From: Limisphaerales bacterium
GTDB lineage: Bacteria; Verrucomicrobiota; Verrucomicrobiia; Limisphaerales; UBA11358
Assembly (NCBI GenBank): GCA_003133815.1
Contig: PKZR01000212.1
Location: 1-7,536, forward strand
Length of the DNA stretch: 7,536 nucleotides
Reading direction: 5' to 3'
The notes under the pieces were generated by a model that searched no databases, had not been told where the DNA came from, and saw only the letters and a program-made list of their open reading frames with translations. Shown piece after piece: positions 1 through 4,750 of the stretch. How positions within the stretch are numbered: position 1 is the stretch's first letter; every line of letters begins with the position of its first letter. Made by a program: the position numbers and the translations under genes.

Positions 1-74
1 CCAACCGGCTGGAACTGGAGTTCAAATGCATCTGTTGGAACCTCAAACGGCTGGCAACTTTGAGCGCGACATGA
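1..74 (+). CDS. C-terminal end of a probable transposase, cut by the left window edge
   Basis: An open frame enters from the left edge (first full codon at 3) and stops with TGA at 72-74. Its last 23 residues contain LELEFKCICWNLKRL. This resembles the final helix of DDE transposases of the IS1182/IS5-like type, which commonly end in a 'W.L.C.A.NLKRL'-style sequence. Only this tail is visible, so neither the catalytic residues nor the element's left end can be checked. The frame at 2-172 is longer but has no recognisable sequence. The downstream bases show no convincing terminal inverted repeat, because the partner end lies outside the window. It could also be the tail of an unrelated protein. 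The identification rests on a short motif recalled from the family and is an inference. Confidence 0.4.
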   Translation, partial: NRLELEFKCICWNLKRLATLSAT

Positions 75-532
75 AAGGCCACGCTCGAAACACGCTCCGG
101 TTGGTTCAAACCGGTCAAAACCGGGGCGCTCAACCGTGTGCAACGGACGCGACCAACACAATTTTCCCTTCGTAAAATACGACGACATCAAATCAAATGC
201 TCAAAACCATGTTTTTCAGAGGTCTCGAATACTGAAATATTCCAGATCAAAGAAGAATGGGCCTTGGCGAGGCGTGGGCGGAAACGCGGAGTGAGCCGGA
301 GCCAACAGCCGGTTCACAACGTCCGGCTCACTTTTGTCCTGCTTTTCATTGCAACAATCTTCGTGTTCGACTCCAACCGTGGAACGGAGATCAGACAGAT
401 TGCCTCGGCAAAGTTTCATCAGGTGCTGAAACATTCGTCAGGTTCAACCAACCTTCGCCAGCACGTCATCAATTACGAGAACCAGTTTGACCAAATCACG
501 AAGTAAATTCCCTTTCAAGTGACAGGCCGGAG
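75..532. other. Gene-poor stretch between transposase tail and small membrane protein gene
   Basis: No convincing gene is seen on either strand. The open frames present (for example 138-506 and 257-490 on plus, 216-434 on minus) overlap one another, have low-complexity or basic N-termini, lack a ribosome binding site and match no family I recognise. Short CCGGTT/AACCGG inverted repeats lie at 97-124, and a larger hairpin set lies at 291-331. The section 160-250 is distinctly AT-richer than the flanking genes. Its position right after a transposase tail suggests a decayed mobile element or a dispersed repeat, but this is inference. Confidence 0.5.
291..335 (+). terminator. Stem-loop with short T-run, alternative pairings; possible terminator
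   Basis: GTGAGCCGGA (291-300) and TCCGGCTCAC (322-331) are perfect reverse complements, separated by 21 bases and followed by TTTT (332-335). Inside the loop, CCGGTTCAC (309-317) can also pair with 291-299, with one G-U wobble, so two structures exclude each other. The T-run is short and the loop long for an ordinary intrinsic terminator. The only upstream plus-strand gene is the transposase tail, 217 bases away. It may instead be a dispersed palindromic repeat. Confidence 0.3.
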
Positions 533-546
533 TCACGTTTCCGGCC
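525..546. other. Short dyad spanning the stop codon of the small membrane protein gene
   Basis: GGCCGG (525-530) and CCGGCC (541-546) form a 6-bp stem with a 10-base loop, and the TGA stop (533-535, minus strand) lies inside the loop. On the plus strand a run of seven T follows at 553-559, but no plus-strand gene leads into it. On the minus strand no T-run follows. It may help end the minus-strand transcript, or it may be chance in GC-rich sequence. Confidence 0.2.
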
Positions 547-748
547 AGTGCCTTTTTTTGCGGATCCACTCCAACAGACCCAATGCAAGATAAAGCGCGG
601 ACAAAAGAATCATCAGGGAATCGATTCTTGGCGCTCCGATTCCGGTAAGTTCGCCAAGGTCGTGATGAAAGGGGGCGGCAAATGCCACCGCCGTCATCAG
701 AGTGGACAACAGGATGTATACCACCAATTGCATGCGGGACGGTGCCAC
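533..748 (-). CDS. Small hydrophobic membrane protein, unknown function
   Basis: This encodes 71 residues from a GTG at 748, or 66 residues from the in-frame ATG at 733 (MQLVVYILLST...). The ATG gives the cleaner product, because the hydrophobic segment then starts at the N-terminus. There are two hydrophobic stretches: one near the N-terminus ending in AFAAP, which could be a signal peptide with an Ala-X-Ala cleavage site or a membrane helix, and SLMILLSALYLALGLLEW near the C-terminus. The tail RKKRHWPET is positively charged and probably cytoplasmic. Neither start has a strong ribosome binding site. The gene lies 19 bases after the stop of the NTF2-like gene on the same strand, so the two are probably co-transcribed and may be translationally coupled. 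I do not recognise the family. Gene reality is supported by its membrane-like composition and operon position only. Confidence 0.55.
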   Translation of the reverse strand: MAPSRMQLVVYILLSTLMTAVAFAAPFHHDLGELTGIGAPRIDSLMILLSALYLALGLLEWIRKKRHWPET

Positions 749-767
749 CAGTATTCGTTTCAGATGC

Positions 768-1265
768 TCAAAACCCGCCGCCCCAAATCCATTGTCCGTT
801 GGGATATTTCATCATCCGCAGGCTGTTGGTTTGCGAACCGCCGCCTTTCCATTGGACTTCATAGGGAATCATCACCCACTGGTTTCCGGATTCCTTGTAA
901 GGTTCGCCCATGCTGACAACCTCCAGTCCGCTCACCGCATCCTTGACTCTGGCGGTGAAGATGTCGTCGAATTGTTTGCCCTTTGGCGCATCCGGCGGCC
1001 AGGACTTGGCGACGGCGGCCCAATCCGAGTTTTTCATGGCATTGAAGAAATCCATGGCGGCCTGCCTGGCTTCGGAGGCCGCCTGCGTTGGCAGCGGTTT
1101 GTGAGGTTTTTGGGGCACACTCGAAGCATCGGGAGGATGATAATGTTGCCAGATTGTTTGGACGGAAAGGACTGCGATGATGGTCACCACCGCAACAAGG
1201 ATGGATTGTGTTTTCGCGACATAATTCTTGGACTGCATCGGCTCCAATGCAGTTCCATGAATCAT
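768..1265 (-). CDS. Membrane-anchored protein with NTF2-like (SnoaL/DUF4878-type) region, function unknown
   Basis: This is a 165-residue protein with a short cytoplasmic N-terminus and one hydrophobic helix (about residues 21-39, SILVAVVTIIAVLSVQTIW). A Pro-rich linker (44-60) follows, then a soluble region of about 100 residues facing outward. That region starts with a helix (ASEARQAAMDFFNAMKNSDW, 63-82) and continues into beta-rich sequence ending QWIWGGGF. An N-terminal helix carrying 'ARQAAMDFFNAMKNSDWAAVA' followed by sheet strands fits the cone-shaped NTF2-like fold of small anchored bacterial proteins. This is inferred from pattern, not from an alignment. No catalytic residues can be assigned. 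A second in-frame ATG at 1238, preceded by GGAG at very short spacing, is a possible alternative start that still keeps the helix. The gene heads a two-gene minus-strand unit with the tiny membrane protein at 533-748. Two palindromes lie just upstream (1285-1317). Confidence 0.7.
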   Translation of the reverse strand: MIHGTALEPMQSKNYVAKTQSILVAVVTIIAVLSVQTIWQHYHPPDASSVPQKPHKPLPTQAASEARQAAMDFFNAMKNSDWAAVAKSWPPDAPKGKQFDDIFTARVKDAVSGLEVVSMGEPYKESGNQWVMIPYEVQWKGGGSQTNSLRMMKYPNGQWIWGGGF

Positions 1266-1284
1266 GACATGAATTTCATCATCC

Positions 1285-1317
1285 TGTCATTTGACATGTT
1301 TTGTCATTGCGATGACA
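1285..1317 (-). promoter_or_regulatory. Two TGTCA-type palindromes upstream of the NTF2-like gene
   Basis: TGTCATTTGACA (1285-1296) is a perfect dyad with a 2-base centre. TTGTCATTGCGATGACAA (1301-1318) is a 7-bp dyad with a 4-base centre. Both use the same TGTCA half-site, and their centres are 19 bases apart. They lie about 20-53 bases upstream of the ATG at 1265, where an operator would sit. A fifth TGACA overlaps the start codon (1265-1269). A transcription factor site is inferred, and no regulator is encoded nearby. Confidence 0.35.
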
Positions 1318-1368
1318 AGAAAAAGCAAGCCAAGGCCATGCCATGCCGGGACGAGACTGCAATCCGAC

Positions 1369-1400
1369 AAAATAAAAGGCCCTCTCCAACGGAGAGGGCC
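1369..1400 (-). terminator. Strong intrinsic terminator of the tandem phosphoesterase gene
   Basis: GGCCCTCTCC (1378-1387) and GGAGAGGGCC (1391-1400) form a perfect 10-bp GC-rich stem with a 3-base loop. Read on the minus strand it is followed directly by TTTTATTTT (1377-1369). It lies 36 bases past the stop codon of the minus-strand gene ending at 1436. Stem, tight loop and T-tract are all textbook. There is no T-tract on the other side, so it works only for the minus strand. Confidence 0.88.
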
Positions 1401-1435
1401 TGACTGTCAAACTCTATCGCTCGGGCGGAACGCGT

Positions 1436-3796
1436 TTATTTCAATCTGACGGTATAAAACCGGCCGGGATGATTGACGGCGTCGGTGTCGGTGAAGACCT
1501 GGCTGTTGCCACTGAACATGCCTCCACCCACCATCCTCCACTGTGACAACGGGACGGAGAGTGAATCACTGGCCAGCACCGTGTAAGCCTCTCCTGCAGA
1601 ACCTGAAAGGGTCAAGTGGCAGGTGCCTGAACTTGTCACCGTCTTGCCATTGATGGACACGCCCTTGAACAAGTCGCTCAAATCATTGACATTGGCGACG
1701 TAGTTGAAGCCTCCGGCATAGTTGGTGTGGTTGGCCGGGATGGCGTTGCTGACATAGCTCAATCCAAATATCTCCTCCATCGTCTTGAGGTCGGACGAAT
1801 GGTTGTATTCCAGGCTGCTGGCATACGCGTTGCCCTTGGCCAGCGGCGAGATGATAATCTCCGGCAGCGTGTAGTTGGTGTTGTCCCCGCCCTCGGTCTC
1901 GTCCCACCAGATGACAATCACACCGTTGTTGGTGTAAGCCGCCGAGGCCATGATCTGCGGCACCACCGTCGCCAGAAAGTTGTCCCCCTGCGCGATGGAC
2001 GCCTGGTCTCCGGTATATGTCGTGCCGTTGTAGGTGAACCCGCCGGTCAACGCGCTGTGCGCGTCGTCATACTGGTTGGGCGTGATCCAGTTGTAGCGGC
2101 CCACCGCGTTGTTGTTCAGGTCGGTGAACAACTGGCTCAGCTCATAGACGTTCTGGTTGTAGGTGTCGGTGAAGAACGCCATGGGATTGTGCTTGGGCGC
2201 ATAATTATACTGGCCGGTGCCGTAATAGGGATTGATGACACTGCCGCTGGTGCCTGAGGAGCTGTGCTGCGGCCCGGTGGTCAACTGCAGGTTCTCCTGG
2301 TAGTTGTTCCACGGGATGCCCGCCGCGTTCAACTGCGCCGTGAAGTGCGGGGCGGTATAGAAGTTCGTCACGCCGAGCGAGTTTGTGGCCGTGGTCGGAT
2401 CGCTGTCGGCATCAAAGCCGAAATCCGTCGCGGCCTCCTGCCAGACGTAGTTCGGTTCGGAAGGATGGACGCCAATGCCGGAGTTGAAGTAGCGCGTGGC
2501 GTAGGAAACCTGCGCGGCGTTCGCATTGCCGGGCGTGATCAGGCTGTTCAGATAGGGTGCCGCAGGATTGGTGTATATCTGCTCAGGACTCGACAACGGA
2601 TTGGGCTGCACAAAATTGTGGTTCTCCATGGCCACGACAAAGACATTTTTTATCTGCTGCAAGGCCGCCGCATTGGTGGGAACCGGTGTCGGCGAGGTCT
2701 GGAACAAGTCACTGAGGTCATTGACATTGGCGACGTAGTTGAAGTTGCCGGCGTAGTTGGTGTGGTTGGCCGGGATGGCGTTGCTGACATAGCTCAACCC
2801 AAAGATCTCCTCCATCGTCTTGAGGTCGGACGAATGGTTGTATTCCAGGCTGCTGGCATACGCGTTGCCCTTGGCCAGCGGCGAGATGATAATCTCAGGG
2901 ATGGTCTGGTTGGTGGTGTCCCCGCCCTCGGTCTCGTCCCACCAGATGACAATCACGCCGTTGTTGGTGTAGGCCGCCGAGGCCATGATCTGCGGCACCA
3001 CCGTCGCCAGGAAGTTGTCCCCCTGCGCGATGGACGCCTGGTCGCCGGTAAATGTTGTACCGTTGTAGGTAAACCCGCCGGTCAAGGCGCTGTGCGCGTC
3101 GTCATACTGGTTGGGCGTGATCCAGTTGTAGCGGCCCACCGCGTTGTTGTTCAGGTCGGTGAACAACTGACTCAACTCATAGACGTTCTGGTTGAAGGTG
3201 TCGGTGAAGAACGCCATGGGATTGTGCTTGGGCGCATAATTATACTGGCCGGTGCCGTAGTAGGGATTGATGACGCTGACGCTGGTACCCGAGGAGCTGT
3301 GCTGCGGCCCGGTGGTCAACTGCAGGTTTTCCTGGTAATTCTTCCACAAGATGCCCGTCGCGTTCAACTGCGCGGTGAAGTGCGGCGCGGTGTAGAAGTT
3401 TGTCACACCGAGCGAGTTCGTGGCCGTGGTCGGATCGTTGTCGGCATCAAAGCCGAAATCCGTCGCGGCCTCCTGCCAGACATAATTCGGCTCGGAGGGA
3501 TGCACGCCGATGCCGGTATTGAGGTAGCGCGTGGCATAGGAAACCTGCGCGGCGTTCGCATTGCCTGGCGTGATCAGGCTGTTCAGATAGGGCGCGGCAG
3601 GATTGGTGTATATCTGCTCAGGACTCGACAACGGGTTCGGTTGCGTAAAATTATGGTTCTCCATGGCAATCACAAACACCGTCCTGATCTGTTGCAAATC
3701 AGCCGATTGGGGTGCGGCTTGAACGGCGGTGATACCAATGGCGCCAGCGATGCTCGCAGCGGCAAAGAGATTTTTTAAGGCTGTAAATCGTTTCAT
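1436..3796 (-). CDS. Secreted phosphoesterase (acid phosphatase/phospholipase C superfamily) with two tandem catalytic domains
   Basis: This is a 786-residue protein from the ATG at 3796. That start gives a clean signal peptide (MKRFTALKNLF..., hydrophobic core, VQA/AP cleavage near residue 27), so the enzyme is exported. Residues 34-365 and 379-710 are two copies of one PF04185-type phosphoesterase domain (the AcpA/PlcC family), differing at only about 17 of 332 positions by eye. Each copy keeps the family marks in order: ENHNF (E46/N47; E391/N392), HPSEPNY, GPQHSSSG, PNQYDDAH, WWDETEGGD (D287/E288; D632/E633), PEIIISPLAKG and YNHSSDLKTMEEIFGL. In AcpA the E-N and D-D/E residues bind metal and a serine is the nucleophile. 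A Ser in QHSSSG is my inferred equivalent. The linker QTSPTPVPTNAAA joins the copies. Residues 711-786 form a small beta-rich C-terminal domain ending NHPGRFYTVRLK, like those on secreted Verrucomicrobiota proteins. The family's usual length is one domain. The substrate (phosphomonoester or phospholipid) cannot be told from sequence. Transcribed alone, it ends at the terminator at 1369-1400. Confidence 0.9.
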   Translation of the reverse strand: MKRFTALKNLFAAASIAGAIGITAVQAAPQSADLQQIRTVFVIAMENHNFTQPNPLSSPEQIYTNPAAPYLNSLITPGNANAAQVSYATRYLNTGIGVHPSEPNYVWQEAATDFGFDADNDPTTATNSLGVTNFYTAPHFTAQLNATGILWKNYQENLQLTTGPQHSSSGTSVSVINPYYGTGQYNYAPKHNPMAFFTDTFNQNVYELSQLFTDLNNNAVGRYNWITPNQYDDAHSALTGGFTYNGTTFTGDQASIAQGDNFLATVVPQIMASAAYTNNGVIVIWWDETEGGDTTNQTIPEIIISPLAKGNAYASSLEYNHSSDLKTMEEIFGLSYVSNAIPANHTNYAGNFNYVANVNDLSDLFQTSPTPVPTNAAALQQIKNVFVVAMENHNFVQPNPLSSPEQIYTNPAAPYLNSLITPGNANAAQVSYATRYFNSGIGVHPSEPNYVWQEAATDFGFDADSDPTTATNSLGVTNFYTAPHFTAQLNAAGIPWNNYQENLQLTTGPQHSSSGTSGSVINPYYGTGQYNYAPKHNPMAFFTDTYNQNVYELSQLFTDLNNNAVGRYNWITPNQYDDAHSALTGGFTYNGTTYTGDQASIAQGDNFLATVVPQIMASAAYTNNGVIVIWWDETEGGDNTNYTLPEIIISPLAKGNAYASSLEYNHSSDLKTMEEIFGLSYVSNAIPANHTNYAGGFNYVANVNDLSDLFKGVSINGKTVTSSGTCHLTLSGSAGEAYTVLASDSLSVPLSQWRMVGGGMFSGNSQVFTDTDAVNHPGRFYTVRLK
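1667..2662 (-). repeat. Tandem repeat unit 2 (C-terminal phosphoesterase domain)
   Basis: These are codons 379-710 of the phosphoesterase gene, the second copy of the 996-base unit. In the 194 bases from 1667 I count 10 differences from the matching stretch at 2702, some of them silent, so this is a true diverged duplication rather than an assembly echo. The 39-base spacer between units (2663-2701) encodes the Pro/Ala-rich linker. Confidence 0.93.
2702..3697 (-). repeat. Tandem repeat unit 1 (N-terminal phosphoesterase domain)
   Basis: These are codons 34-365 of the phosphoesterase gene. They align with 1667-2662 at a constant offset of 1035 bases with no insertion or deletion: GAACAAGTC occurs at 2702 and 1667, and GTTCTCCATG at 3656 and 2621. 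Unit-specific residues include L150, K152, V173 and Q297. Confidence 0.93.
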
Positions 3797-4135
3797 TTGT
3801 TTATTTGGTTGAATTGTTTGTCCTATTGCTTTTGAGACTGATGAAAATTTAATTCCACCCTCTTCGTCATCACAATCAGGATGGGAATCCTGGCAGGCAA
3901 TCACGCTTTGAGTTGAAAACAAACTTTCTTGTCTTCTTTTGTCACCTGCGCGTGACTATGAATTAAAGTTGTTACAAACAAAGGTCACCGACGAAACAAT
4001 ATGGTTAGAACGAAAAAAACGATGTCCGTTTACAGACAATCTGTTCAGATGCCTGCTCAAGCCAGCTCATGCTGGCATGGAATTTGCCGGATGAACAGCG
4101 TCCGAGCGGTAATGGTAGGATTGCGAATCGGTGGA
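3797..4135. other. Intergenic region between CBS gene and phosphoesterase gene
   Basis: This is 339 bases with no convincing gene. The phosphoesterase frame stays open up to 3922, but that part reads as non-coding leader. Seen here: a promoter-like pair at 3847-3875; a dyad CAGGAT-GGGA-ATCCTG (3877-3892); GTCAC...GTGAC (3941-3956) plus a further GTCAC (3984-3988); a hairpin GCCAGC-TCAT-GCTGGC (4061-4076); and ACAGA-CAA-TCTGT (4032-4044), followed on the minus strand 12 bases later by seven T (4019-4013). The last two could weakly terminate the CBS gene transcript, but neither has a T-tract directly after the stem. Confidence 0.6.
3847..3875 (-). promoter_or_regulatory. Candidate sigma70-like promoter of the phosphoesterase gene
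   Basis: Read on the minus strand, TTGTGA (3875-3870) and TTAAAT (3852-3847) are separated by 17 bases. Each matches four of six consensus positions. This would give a leader of about 45 bases before the ATG at 3796. The leader is A-rich (AACCAAATAAACAA before ATG) and has no Shine-Dalgarno sequence. The match is modest and may be chance. Confidence 0.3.
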
Positions 4136-4585
4136 TTAAGCTGTCACTCCGCCGGCGATGTATTGCTCCATCTGCTCGATCGCGGCGTTCTGTGTGGAGA
4201 TGATCCAGTTCACAAGGTCGCCAATGGAAATGATGCCGACGACGTATCCGCCCTCGACCACCGGCAGATGGCGCACGCGGTTTTCGGTCATCATCCTCAT
4301 GCAGTCTTCCACCGAGTCGTCCGGGGAAACCGTGACGCATTTTTTGGAAAGGATTTCAAACACGCTGGTTTCCTTGGAGGTCTTGCCCTGCAACGCCACT
4401 TTGCGCGTGTAGTCGCGTTCGGTGAAGATGCCGTCAAGCCGGCCGCCGGACATGACAAGCAGCGCGCCAATGTTGTGTTCGGCCATTAATTTGATCGCCT
4501 CAAAGACGGTCGCCTGTGGCGAGACCGACCAGAGCTCGGATGTCTTTTGATGCAGAATGGAGCTGATTGGATAAGTGGTTTTCAT
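4136..4585 (-). CDS. Stand-alone CBS-domain pair protein
   Basis: This is a 149-residue cytoplasmic protein made of two CBS motifs (a Bateman module). CBS1 covers about 6-66 (VSPQATVFEAIKLMAEHNIG, ALLVM, GIFTERDYTRKV). CBS2 covers about 78-132 (TVSPDDSVEDCMRMMTENRV, RHLPVVEGGYVVGIISIGDL). The C-terminal helix AAIEQMEQYIAGG is typical of the small bacterial CBS-pair family. Such modules bind AMP, ATP, NADH or similar ligands, usually to signal energy state to a partner. The ERD of GIFTERD and the GD of SIGDL lie where nucleotide ribose is commonly held, which is inferred from the family. The frame is open to 4687, but the ATG at 4585 (MKTTYPISSI) starts where family members start, so I choose it. 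No strong ribosome binding site is seen. There is no attached enzyme or transporter domain, so the partner is unknown. It is divergent from the rRNA methyltransferase gene. Confidence 0.88.
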   Translation of the reverse strand: MKTTYPISSILHQKTSELWSVSPQATVFEAIKLMAEHNIGALLVMSGGRLDGIFTERDYTRKVALQGKTSKETSVFEILSKKCVTVSPDDSVEDCMRMMTENRVRHLPVVEGGYVVGIISIGDLVNWIISTQNAAIEQMEQYIAGGVTA

Positions 4586-4750
4586 ATGCTTTGGACTTGA
4601 TATGTTTATCCACCTGTTTTCCGTTTCTTGCAAGTAAAAGTTTCTTCCAATTTGGCGGCGTGGCGAGAGGGATTTGCTTCCTTTCAAGTCCTTAATCTGG
4701 TTTGATGCAGGTTCGCGCCGGATTGTCCGGTGCCAACTGTTTACAAAACC
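4586..4750. other. Divergent intergenic region (CBS gene / methyltransferase gene)
   Basis: These 165 bases must hold promoters for both directions, but no good -35/-10 pair stands out. GGACTTGA (4593-4600) and TCAAGTCC (4684-4691) are perfect 8-bp reverse complements lying near the two ends. AGGTGG on the minus strand (4614-4609) is about 25 bases from the CBS start, too far for a ribosome binding site. Confidence 0.5.

Noticed and set aside
138..506. 122-codon plus-strand frame and the overlapping frame 257-490
   Set aside because: They are in competing frames over a hairpin-rich region, have no ribosome binding site and match no recognised family. The hydrophobic patch VLLFIATIFVF alone is not enough to call a gene.
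702..1403. 233-codon open frame on the plus strand
   Set aside because: It is antisense to the NTF2-like gene, runs through the terminator at 1369-1400, and its translation has no signal, domain or plausible composition.
2264..3778. 504-codon open frame on the plus strand antisense to the phosphoesterase
   Set aside because: It is rich in Arg, Val and Gly, repeats itself with the same 1035-base period as the minus-strand gene, and has no recognisable domain. It is a mirror of the GC-rich coding strand, as is the related frame at 1727-2257.
3797..3922. 42-codon N-terminal extension of the phosphoesterase to the start at 3922
   Set aside because: The extension reads as non-protein-like leader and would bury a clear signal peptide that begins at the ATG at 3796. 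The predicted promoter also lies within it.
4013..4044. Intrinsic terminator for the CBS gene (ACAGA-CAA-TCTGT hairpin plus seven T)
   Set aside because: The stem is only 5 bp and the T-run starts 12 bases after it, so it does not meet the usual form. It is noted only as a weak possibility in the intergenic entry.
4586..4687. 34-codon N-terminal extension of the CBS protein to the start at 4687
   Set aside because: Family members begin shortly before CBS1, as the ATG at 4585 does. The extension has no domain and runs into the divergent promoter region.
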